Positions 1 to 6,460 of a stretch of 13,367 bases of DNA are shown here, in pieces (the stretch's first letter is position 1; each line of letters begins with the position of its first letter). The notes beneath the pieces were generated by a model. It did not search any database. It was not told the DNA's origin and was given only the letters and a program-made list of their open reading frames with translations. Source of the DNA: Bacteroidota bacterium (GTDB lineage: Bacteria > Bacteroidota > Bacteroidia > Bacteroidales > VadinHA17); contig JAUWMO010000057.1 in NCBI GenBank assembly GCA_030613125.1, positions 1-13,367 of the forward strand. Direction: 5' to 3'. A program made the translations under genes and the position numbers.

Positions 1-253
1 GCTGCATTATGGTCATCGTATATGTGCCATCTTTATTAAAAGTGATGGTTCCCCCGGTCATAAGGGCCTCTGCAAGTTGTAAAAGGTCTAATACATCCTG
101 GTTATTGGTAGAAGCCGTAATTTCACTGAACCTCCAGACATGGGAAGTTAACATCTCCTCTTTGGTAAGATTGGTATCTTTTTCACAACCAAAAGTGGCA
201 AACAGAAACAATAATATAAACACCGGACTTGTGCATTTAAATAGTTTTTTCAT
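1..253 (-). CDS. Small lipoprotein, lipocalin-like, C-terminus cut off by window edge
   Basis: Read on the minus strand from the ATG at 253-251, 84 residues are visible and the frame is still open at base 1. Seen: a basic N-terminus (MKK), a hydrophobic stretch at residues 8-21, and a cysteine at 23 preceded by T-F-G, a relaxed lipobox typical of Bacteroidota lipoproteins. The protein would therefore be lipidated on Cys23 and anchored to a membrane after export. Residues 31-79 contain the pattern KEEMLTSHVW...GGTITFNKDGTYT, which resembles the first strands of Bacteroidota lipocalin-like lipoproteins (a Trp in an early strand, then a TFNKDGTYT hairpin). The family assignment is inference from this short stretch. 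The gene is transcribed away from the methyltransferase, so 254-470 is a divergent promoter region. The ligand and role cannot be told from what is visible. Confidence 0.7.
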   Translation of the reverse strand, partial: MKKLFKCTSPVFILLFLFATFGCEKDTNLTKEEMLTSHVWRFSEITASTNNQDVLDLLQLAEALMTGGTITFNKDGTYTMTIMQ

Positions 254-309
254 AATAAATGAATTAAGATTAATAAATTAGAAATATTTATAGTTAATAC
301 GATATTCTG

Positions 310-339
310 ATTGAAAAGTTTATTTTTCCACTGTATTTG
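310..339 (+). promoter_or_regulatory. Candidate Bacteroidota-type promoter for methyltransferase/Asp-box pair
   Basis: ATTG at 310-313 and TGTATTTG at 332-339 are separated by 18 bases. They resemble the Bacteroidota -33 (TTTG/TTG) and -7 (TAnnTTTG) elements, with one mismatch in the -7 box. A transcript would start near 346, leaving a leader of roughly 125 bases before the ATG at 471. The match is imperfect in an AT-rich stretch, so this is only a candidate. Confidence 0.3.
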
Positions 340-470
340 AACAAAAATTAATATATTGGAGGAGTAGTTTTAATAATTAGTTTTTAAATTTACTGGTAAA
401 TTCCCGGGTTAATTGGTAATCAAGCCAGGAGGTGAATGTTAGAATCCTTACAATCTTTAATTCATTAGAA

Positions 471-1319
471 ATGAATAAATTCTTCAAGATAATATCTCTC
501 CTGAAATCAGGCTTTTCTACTGATCAGTATTATAAATCTATGAATCAGGCATTGAAACGCCTGAATGAAGAATATACTATGTTGCATTATCCATTTTACC
601 GTAAGGATAATGATAGTTTCCATGACGCTCAAAAGAACCTCACCGATTTTTGCATGTCCCGTCTTACATCAATAAAAGGGAAACAAGTTCTGGAAATAGG
701 CTGTGGGAACGGTGTACAGGCAAAGTATATTTTGGATAAATTTTCTCCGGCGAGCATGACCTGTATTGATCTGAATCCGGCAAATATTAAAATTGCCAAT
801 ACAGAAGCTGAAAGACGGGGTATAAAAAATATTATATTCCACATTGATGATGCACAAAAACTTTCCACCATTGAAAACAAATCAATGGATTATATTATTA
901 GTATAGAAAGTGCTTTTCATTACCCCGACAAAGTTTCATTTCTCACGGAGATATTCAGAGTATTAAAACCTGGGGGGTCTTTTCTCATCGCAGATATCCT
1001 GACCGTTCCTCGCAAAAACACAGCCCTTAGAAAATTCTGGAAAAAGAAAATGCACCTTCACCACTGGTCAAGACACACCTATGAAAATGAACTGTTAAAG
1101 GCCAGGCTACATGTCAAAAGTCTTTCTGATATTACGAATAAGGTGACCCAGGGGTTTAAAAATTACAGGTACTGGCTGAATACCATGAAAAAGAAAAATT
1201 TCTTTGAAGACCTTTCCTTTAAAATATTCTACTCAATCAATATTGAATTAAATATGTATCTCCTTCGTTCACGCCGTCAGTACTGCGTGATTGTTGGAGA
1301 AAAACCTTTTAAAACCTAA
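471..1319 (+). CDS. Class I SAM-dependent methyltransferase
   Basis: Predicted 282-residue cytosolic methyltransferase. Seen: motif I VLEIGCGNG at residues 73-81 (SAM-binding glycine loop), an acidic residue ending the second strand (CID, Asp100), Asp126/Asp127 in the adenine-binding region, the SIESAFHYPD segment at 144-153, and LKPGGSFLIADI at 165-176. The 'ESAFHYP' plus 'VLKPGGSFLIAD' pattern is like that of sterol/UbiE-type and natural-product O-methyltransferases such as the mycobacterial phthiotriol methyltransferases; the substrate here is unknown. Residues 182-282 are rich in Lys, Arg, Phe and Tyr and look like a substrate-binding cap. Start choice: ATG 471 has no Shine-Dalgarno. An in-frame GTG at 432 would add 13 residues, but the AGGAGG at 427-432 overlaps it and cannot serve it. 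The stop lies 4 bases before the next gene, so the two are probably co-transcribed. Confidence 0.85.
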   Translation: MNKFFKIISLLKSGFSTDQYYKSMNQALKRLNEEYTMLHYPFYRKDNDSFHDAQKNLTDFCMSRLTSIKGKQVLEIGCGNGVQAKYILDKFSPASMTCIDLNPANIKIANTEAERRGIKNIIFHIDDAQKLSTIENKSMDYIISIESAFHYPDKVSFLTEIFRVLKPGGSFLIADILTVPRKNTALRKFWKKKMHLHHWSRHTYENELLKARLHVKSLSDITNKVTQGFKNYRYWLNTMKKKNFFEDLSFKIFYSINIELNMYLLRSRRQYCVIVGEKPFKT

Positions 1320-1323
1320 TTCT

Positions 1324-3681
1324 ATGAAGATCCCTATTCGGGCTATAAAAAAGGCAGTTGTTTTATTTTTTATTCTGGGGCTGGTAGGGCAATCCCTGAC
1401 TGCCCAAAAAAAATCTCCGGTAACCGATGGGGAAACAAGACTGGAATTATTCAGTACGCATCTGGACATGATAGAAAAGTCAAGTTTTAAAAATCTGAAA
1501 TGGCAGTTTCTTGGTCCCATAAATATCAGTGGAAGGTGTACTGATCTTGCAGTTGTAGCACCAAAAGGCAAGAACTATACTGTATATGTTGCATCAGCTT
1601 CAGGTGGGGTCTGGAAATCTGAAAATGAGGGTACTTCCTGGATGCCGGTATTTGAACAACAAGCTTCCACATCTATTGGGGACATTGCACTTGATCCGTC
1701 AAATCAGAATACACTATGGGTTGGGACGGGGGAAGCAAATATATTCCGAAGCTCAATGGCCGGATCAGGTATATATAAAACAACAGATGGGGGTAAAACA
1801 TGGAACCATATGGGTCTGGCAGGAACTCATACAATTGCCAGGATAGTGATAGACCCTGATAATACAGACATTGTTTATGTTGCGGCATCTGGTCATGAAT
1901 GGACTAAAAATAAAGAGCGGGGAATCTATAAAACCACTGATGGCGGAAAAACCTGGAATAAGGTGCTTTATGTAAATGATATGACTGGTGCTAATGACCT
2001 TGTTATGGACCCCACAAACAGTAATATACTATATGCAACCACATGGCAAAGGATCAGGAAAAAATGGAATGACCCAAGAAATGAACCTGATTACTCTAAA
2101 AGTGGTATATACAAGACCATTGATGGAGGAAAAAACTGGCAGCCCATAAATGAAGGCTTGCCATCTGCAAAATTCAGAGGCAGAATTGGGATTGATATTG
2201 CTGTTTCAAACCCAAATGTTTTATATGCCTTTGTTGACAATTATGAGATTGCTCATGAAAGCTATGAAGGTGAAACAGATTCTTACGGAAGGCCAAAAGG
2301 TGGCATAATTAAAGGGGCTACAATATTCCGTACCGATAATAAAGGAGAAAGCTGGGAACAGGTTAGCGGGAAAACAGAAGAAATGAAAACCTATATGGTA
2401 AAACATTCTGCTACGTACGGATGGGTATTTGGCCAGATGAGAATTGATCCGAATGATGAAAATACTATTTATTCCATGGGTCTGGCACTGAATGTTTCAA
2501 CAGATGGAGGTAAAACTTTCAGCAGGTTGAAAGGGATGCATGTTGATCACCACGGCTTGTGGATAGATCCTGATAATTCTAATTACCTTGTGAACACTAA
2601 TGATGGAGGTATTTACTTTTCTTATGACAAAGGTAAAAAATGGAGATCCTTTACTGATAGATTACCTGTGGTCCAGTTTTTTAATATTGGATACGATATG
2701 GCTGAACCATTTCATATATATGGTTCTATTCAGGATCATGGCAGCCGAAGAGGTGTTGTTAATTTAAGTAAAGGACGTGATGATATTCCTGCTGTTGAAT
2801 TTGAATATGCTCCGGGAGGTGAGGGCAGTAATCATGCTATCGACCCAACCAATACTGATATAGTATACTCAGCTGGTTTTTACGGTACCATTTCAAGGAC
2901 AGATCTTAGTAAACCCAGGCCTGAAGGGTATAAAAGATTATTACCAAAAGTGTATGATAATGAACCTCCTCTCAGAGGGCAGTGGATTGCCCCTTTCATT
3001 ATTTCTCCACATAACTCCAGTATAATTTATCATGGGATGCAGTATGTCTTCAGGTCGCATGACCAGGGTGACACATGGGAGAAGATCAGTCCCGATCTTA
3101 CATACAATGATAAAGAAAAAATGGGAGATATATCTTATCAGACCATTTCTGCTATTTCAGAATCACCCTTAAAATTTGGATTGATCTATGCAGGAACCGA
3201 TGATGGGAGGGCACATGTAACTAAGAATGGAGGTAAGTTATGGGAAGAAATTACTGATGGCCTGACAGAAAACAAATGGATATCGAGAATGGTGGCCTCA
3301 CAATATGATTTAAGTACTGTCTATCTGACCCAAAATGGAAAACGTGATGATGACTTTGCGGCTTATATCTGGAGATCTTCTGATTTTGGAAAAACCTGGA
3401 TAGATATCTCAGGAAATATTCCTTTAGGTCCGGTAAATGTGATCAGAGAAGACCCGGTAGATAAAAAAATACTGTATGCAGGAACCGATATTGGTGTATA
3501 TGTATCAAAAGATAAAGGTGAAAATTGGGAGGTCCTGGGAGATCTGCCCTCAACTTATGTTCATGATATGATTTTACACCCGCGTGATAATATCATCGTA
3601 ATTGCTACACATGGACGTGGTATGTGGGGGATGGATGCGAATCATGTGAATGGCGGGAAAAAGAGTAACAGAAAATTTTGA
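1324..3681 (+). CDS. Secreted Asp-box (BNR/sortilin-like) beta-propeller protein
   Basis: A 785-residue exported protein. ATG 1324 is chosen because it starts a clear signal peptide (basic MKIPIRAIKK, hydrophobic 11-24, likely cleavage near TA|Q27-28); an upstream in-frame TTG at 1291 lies inside the methyltransferase gene. Eleven Asp-box-like motifs (S/T-x-D/N-x-G-x-x-W/F) are visible, beginning near residues 99, 153, 204, 265, 337, 392, 433, 578, 633, 685 and 728. Several are followed by 'IDPDN/LDPSN' turns and 'ILYA/IVYV' strands, the VPS10/Ycf48-like propeller pattern, so it should fold as one or two propellers. Such proteins are often annotated as glycosyl hydrolase (BNR repeat), but Asp boxes are structural and I see no catalytic evidence. 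It ends soon after THGRGMWGMD (762-771), the motif that in longer Bacteroidota homologues precedes another C-terminal region. No type IX secretion tail is visible. It probably acts in the periplasm or outside the cell; ligand unknown. Confidence 0.85.
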   Translation: MKIPIRAIKKAVVLFFILGLVGQSLTAQKKSPVTDGETRLELFSTHLDMIEKSSFKNLKWQFLGPINISGRCTDLAVVAPKGKNYTVYVASASGGVWKSENEGTSWMPVFEQQASTSIGDIALDPSNQNTLWVGTGEANIFRSSMAGSGIYKTTDGGKTWNHMGLAGTHTIARIVIDPDNTDIVYVAASGHEWTKNKERGIYKTTDGGKTWNKVLYVNDMTGANDLVMDPTNSNILYATTWQRIRKKWNDPRNEPDYSKSGIYKTIDGGKNWQPINEGLPSAKFRGRIGIDIAVSNPNVLYAFVDNYEIAHESYEGETDSYGRPKGGIIKGATIFRTDNKGESWEQVSGKTEEMKTYMVKHSATYGWVFGQMRIDPNDENTIYSMGLALNVSTDGGKTFSRLKGMHVDHHGLWIDPDNSNYLVNTNDGGIYFSYDKGKKWRSFTDRLPVVQFFNIGYDMAEPFHIYGSIQDHGSRRGVVNLSKGRDDIPAVEFEYAPGGEGSNHAIDPTNTDIVYSAGFYGTISRTDLSKPRPEGYKRLLPKVYDNEPPLRGQWIAPFIISPHNSSIIYHGMQYVFRSHDQGDTWEKISPDLTYNDKEKMGDISYQTISAISESPLKFGLIYAGTDDGRAHVTKNGGKLWEEITDGLTENKWISRMVASQYDLSTVYLTQNGKRDDDFAAYIWRSSDFGKTWIDISGNIPLGPVNVIREDPVDKKILYAGTDIGVYVSKDKGENWEVLGDLPSTYVHDMILHPRDNIIVIATHGRGMWGMDANHVNGGKKSNRKF

Positions 3682-3703
3682 CAATATAATTTGAATTAAC
3701 AAA

Positions 3704-3794
3704 TGAACCCCTCATCCTTAAGTGGGTTAAATTTTGAGGTACAAGAACAAAAGGGCATGTATAAAGATATAATGCTTCTAAGGATGAGGGCTCA
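3704..3794. repeat. Inverted-repeat element, about 91 bases, 12-base perfect arms
   Basis: CCCTCATCCTTA at 3709-3720 is repeated in perfect inverse as TAAGGATGAGGG at 3779-3790. The arms extend imperfectly outward, TGAAC on the left against TGAG (read from the other strand) on the right, giving ends of about 16-17 bases around a 58-base centre. It could be a small non-autonomous mobile repeat (REP- or MITE-like) or a structured transcript end. No target duplication is evident. It begins 22 bases after the Asp-box gene stop. Confidence 0.5.
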
Positions 3795-3953
3795 CCGAAC
3801 ACCATTAAAAATAATTTACTTTGTGAGGTAACAGGTACCAGAGGATTTAGCTACCAGCATTCAACAATTAATTAACATTCAGAACTTTAAATAAAGCTTT
3901 AAACAAATGAAGTGAGTGTATCAAAATTCACTATTATTGCAATTTGCTAATTC

Positions 3954-3993
3954 TACGTATTTAGCCCATAGCATCCCTTTGGGAAAATACGTA
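3954..3993. promoter_or_regulatory. Strong hairpin upstream of thyA (terminator or leader structure)
   Basis: TACGTATTT at 3954-3962 pairs perfectly with AAATACGTA at 3985-3993. Inside it, TCCC TTT GGGA (3974-3984) forms a smaller hairpin, or CCC at 3965-3967 can pair with GGG at 3981-3983. A T-rich run follows at 3994-4004, so it may terminate upstream transcription, or act in the thyA leader, whose start codon is 62 bases further on. Confidence 0.4.
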
Positions 3994-4055
3994 TTATATT
4001 TTTTAATAGAACATCTCTGTAATCTGTAAATTATATAATATCTGATGATAATGAA

Positions 4056-4850
4056 ATGATACAATACCTTGATTTACTGGAACATGTAACAAAGAATGGG
4101 ATTCAGAAAAAGGACCGGACCGGGACAGGTGCATTAAGTGTATTTGGATACCAGATGCGATTTGATTTACAGAAAAATTTTCCACTGCTAACAACTAAAA
4201 AGCTACACATTAAATCTATAATACATGAATTATTATGGTTTCTTAAGGGTGATACTAATATTAAATATTTAAATGATAATGGGGTAAAGATCTGGAATGA
4301 ATGGGCTGATTCAAACGGGAATCTTGGTCATATTTACGGTTACCAGTGGCGTTCGTGGCCAACCCCAGACGGCAAACATATTGATCAGATTTCAGAAGTG
4401 ATCGACAATATTAAAAAACAGCCTGATTCAAGAAGGCATATCGTAAGCGCATGGAATATTGGCGAACTAAATAAAATGGCGCTACCTCCCTGTCATATAC
4501 TTTTCCAGTTTTATGTGGGAAATAAAAAATTATCATGTCAGCTATATCAGAGGAGTGCCGATATTTTTCTTGGGGTTCCTTTTAATATAGCATCTTATTC
4601 GCTTCTAACCATGATGATTGCCCAGGTAACCGGACTTAAACCAGGGGAATTCATTCATACACTCGGAGATGCACATATTTACATGAATCACTTAGAACAA
4701 ATTCAACTTCAACTTACACGGAAACCATTGCCCTTATCTACCATGAAACTTAATCCGGAGAGGAAAAATATTTTCGATTTTGTCTATGAAGATTTCTTTC
4801 TTGAAAACTATCAATCACATCCTCATATTAAAGGTAAGATTTCGGTTTAA
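4056..4850 (+). CDS. thyA: Thymidylate synthase
   Basis: ThyA transfers and reduces the one-carbon unit of 5,10-methylenetetrahydrofolate to convert dUMP to dTMP, releasing dihydrofolate; it acts in the cytosol as a homodimer. The protein is 264 residues, the same length as E. coli ThyA, and is complete. Seen: the phosphate-binding RTGTG loop (Arg21), the 'IHELLWFLKGDTNIKYL' segment, 'WRSWPTPDG', Arg126-Arg127 from the dimer partner, the catalytic Cys146 in ALPPCH, and the dUMP-binding QLYQRSADIFLGVPFN (Arg166, Asp169, Asn177) and HIYMNH (His207, Tyr209) motifs, all in their standard places. The C-terminus is HPHIKGKISV, in the form expected of the closing tail. The start is the only ATG giving the canonical N-terminus. 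It precedes folA by 34 bases, so dihydrofolate producer and recycler are together. Confidence 0.97.
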   Translation: MIQYLDLLEHVTKNGIQKKDRTGTGALSVFGYQMRFDLQKNFPLLTTKKLHIKSIIHELLWFLKGDTNIKYLNDNGVKIWNEWADSNGNLGHIYGYQWRSWPTPDGKHIDQISEVIDNIKKQPDSRRHIVSAWNIGELNKMALPPCHILFQFYVGNKKLSCQLYQRSADIFLGVPFNIASYSLLTMMIAQVTGLKPGEFIHTLGDAHIYMNHLEQIQLQLTRKPLPLSTMKLNPERKNIFDFVYEDFFLENYQSHPHIKGKISV

Positions 4851-4884
4851 ACATCTTCTTCAGTTAAATAAAAATTTTATATAG

Positions 4885-5379
4885 ATGAAAACTATTTCAA
4901 TTATAGTGGCTATTGCCGAGAATTATGCAATTGGGAAAAATAATGAGCTTTTATGGCATATCCCCGATGATTTGAAACGGTTTAAGAGGCTGACAACAGG
5001 CCATCCTGTGATTATGGGGAAAAAAACATATGAATCTCTTCCATTCAAACCGTTGCCAAATCGTATGAATATTGTACTTACAGATATTCCAGGAGAAAAA
5101 ATCAGCGGTTGTACTATGGCTTATTCTATTGATGATGCCATTTCAAAATGCCCTGATAACGAGGAATGTTTTGTGATGGGAGGAGGAATGGTATACAAAC
5201 AATTCCTTGAAATTGCTGATAAACTGTATATAACTTATGTTCATAAATATTTTGACGCCGACACTTTTTTCCCAAAGTTCAATCTTAATGAATGGACACT
5301 ATTAGATGAGGAATATCACCCTGCTAAAGGTAACCTGGATTTTTCTTTTGCGTATACCGTTTACAAAAGGAAGATCTAG
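4885..5379 (+). CDS. folA: Dihydrofolate reductase
   Basis: FolA reduces the dihydrofolate made by ThyA back to tetrahydrofolate with NADPH, in the cytosol. The protein is 164 residues, close to the usual 160-170. Seen: ISIIVAIAENYAIGKNNELLWHIPDDL, with the mobile loop and the catalytic acid Asp28 (position of E. coli Asp27) in WHIPDDL; the NADPH-binding GHPVIMGKKTYESL at 39-52; Arg60 in LPNRMNIVLT, which binds the folate glutamate tail; and the FVMGGGMVY glycine turn at 96-104. The C-terminal strands FSFAYTVYKRK are normal. It lies 34 bases after thyA and 21 bases before the first lipoprotein gene, so co-transcription of all three is likely. Nothing is unusual in the active site. Confidence 0.97.
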   Translation: MKTISIIVAIAENYAIGKNNELLWHIPDDLKRFKRLTTGHPVIMGKKTYESLPFKPLPNRMNIVLTDIPGEKISGCTMAYSIDDAISKCPDNEECFVMGGGMVYKQFLEIADKLYITYVHKYFDADTFFPKFNLNEWTLLDEEYHPAKGNLDFSFAYTVYKRKI

Positions 5380-5400
5380 TTTAACTAAAAATCAGCTAAA

Positions 5401-6240
5401 ATGAAAAAAAATGTAATTTTTATTAATTTAATATTATTTGTACTTTTTACTTTTTCGCATATTTCATGTCAGAAAGCTAAGGAAGAAGCAAATGGTATTT
5501 TAACAGCCGAAGAAAGTGCAACAGCATCAACTCTTTTTGATGATATATTCAGGCAGGTGGACAATGCAGCAAAAATGGTTAGTGAACCAGCCTCGCTGAA
5601 AAGTAATGTTTTCGGGATCGGTGATGGAGGATGTGGTACGATAACCATTGAACCTCTGGGTTTAACTTTTCCAAAAACAATTACTATTGATTTTGGGGAT
5701 ACAAATTGTAAAGGCATTGACCAAAGAGACAGAAGGGGAATAATTACTGCTGTAATCACTGACTGGTACAGAAGTGAGGGCTGTACTCTTACCATTACCC
5801 TCGAAAATTACTATGTGAATGATTTTCAAGTTGAAGGTACCAAGGTCATAACAAATATGGGAAGAAATGACTCTCAGAATATGTATTTTACTGTTGAAGT
5901 TAGTAACGGTGTAATTACATATCCTGAAGGTGAAACTTTTACCTGTGCTTCAACTCGTACCCGCGAATGGATAGAAGGAGAAGAAACATATCTGAATTTG
6001 TTGGATGATGTATATGAAATCACCGGATCAGGTAGTGGAACAACCTCTGATAATAAAGAATATAGTATCAGTATTACAAAAGCACTAAATATAGCAGTTA
6101 ATTGTTTATGGATAAGAAGTGGTACTATAGATATACAGGTAAACAACACCACTCTTACTGTTGATTACGGTGACGGTACTTGCGATCCGAATGCTACAGC
6201 TACAATTTTCGGACAAACATTTCCTTTTATTATGAGGTAA
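5401..6240 (+). CDS. Uncharacterised Bacteroidota lipoprotein, paralogue 1
   Basis: A 279-residue exported lipoprotein: basic MKK start, hydrophobic residues 5-19, and Cys23 after H-I-S, a relaxed lipobox. Residues 35-60 form an acidic helical stretch (LFDDIFRQVDNAAKMV), followed by a beta-rich body with motifs FPKTITIDFGDTNC, VEGTKVITNMGRN, REWIEGEETY, DDVYEITGSGSGT and VDYGDGTCD. These align along the length with the next gene, so the two are tandem paralogues. Cysteines at 78, 103, 235 and 261 match cysteines of the paralogue and may form two disulfides outside the cytoplasm; Cys128 and Cys182 are unique to this copy. I recognise the motif set as a recurrent Bacteroidota lipoprotein family but know no function for it. 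It starts 21 bases after folA and is probably in the same transcript, though a functional link to folate metabolism is not shown. Confidence 0.85.
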   Translation: MKKNVIFINLILFVLFTFSHISCQKAKEEANGILTAEESATASTLFDDIFRQVDNAAKMVSEPASLKSNVFGIGDGGCGTITIEPLGLTFPKTITIDFGDTNCKGIDQRDRRGIITAVITDWYRSEGCTLTITLENYYVNDFQVEGTKVITNMGRNDSQNMYFTVEVSNGVITYPEGETFTCASTRTREWIEGEETYLNLLDDVYEITGSGSGTTSDNKEYSISITKALNIAVNCLWIRSGTIDIQVNNTTLTVDYGDGTCDPNATATIFGQTFPFIMR

Positions 6241-6243
6241 AAT

Positions 6244-6281
6244 ACGGATATTCATATAAAATATTTTTCGAAAATATCCGT
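6244..6281. terminator. Hairpin after lipoprotein paralogue 1
   Basis: ACGGATATT at 6244-6252 and AATATCCGT at 6273-6281 form a perfect 9-base stem around an AT-rich loop that contains its own AAAATATTTT palindrome. It starts 4 bases after the stop codon at 6240. There is no T run directly after it on the plus strand, so it may be a weak terminator or an mRNA-stabilising 3' structure. Confidence 0.4.
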
Positions 6282-6401
6282 TAGCAAAGTATACTGTTAC
6301 TATACTGTAAAACAGGTATTTAAGTTAATTATTGATTTACCTGATAATATTTTTCCGTTTTCTATTTAAACCTTTTGGTGATAACATGGTCTAAAGATTA
6401 G

Positions 6402-6418
6402 ATTCTGAAAATCAGAAT
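6402..6418. promoter_or_regulatory. Dyad, possible operator upstream of lipoprotein paralogue 2
   Basis: ATTCTGA AAA TCAGAAT is a perfect 7-base inverted repeat with a 3-base spacer, centred about 51 bases before the ATG at 6461. Its size and position fit a binding site for a dimeric regulator, or a small leader hairpin. A tandem TATACTGT (6290-6297 and 6301-6308, 11 bases apart) lies further upstream. No regulator is identifiable. Confidence 0.3.
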
Positions 6419-6460
6419 ATAAATAGAAAAGGAATTATTATTTAATTTAAAAATAAGATC

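Larger units (their letters stand above)
3682..4055. other. Intergenic region between Asp-box gene and thyA
   Basis: This 374-base gap holds the inverted-repeat element at 3704-3794 and a strong hairpin at 3954-3993. The rest is AT-rich sequence with small palindromes such as TTAATTAA. A 42-codon open frame runs from ATG 3703 to TAA 3829-3831 across the inverted repeat, but it has no gene-like support. A weak TTACTTTG box at 3816-3823 could be a -7 element, but no partner was found, so I do not assign a thyA promoter. Confidence 0.5.

Noticed and set aside
9..281. Plus-strand open frame of 90 codons at the left edge
   Set aside because: It is the antisense of the lipoprotein on the minus strand, which has a proper signal peptide and lipobox.
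1291..1323. Upstream TTG start for the Asp-box protein
   Set aside because: It would put 11 extra residues, encoded inside the methyltransferase gene, in front of a clean signal peptide that begins at ATG 1324.
3703..3831. A 42-codon open frame as a real small gene
   Set aside because: It lies across an inverted repeat, has no ribosome site or recognisable protein pattern, and could arise by chance; kept only as a note to the repeat.
4056..5379. thyA-folA as evidence of a phage or resistance cassette
   Set aside because: Both proteins have ordinary chromosomal length and motifs, with base composition like the neighbours and no phage or integron genes nearby.
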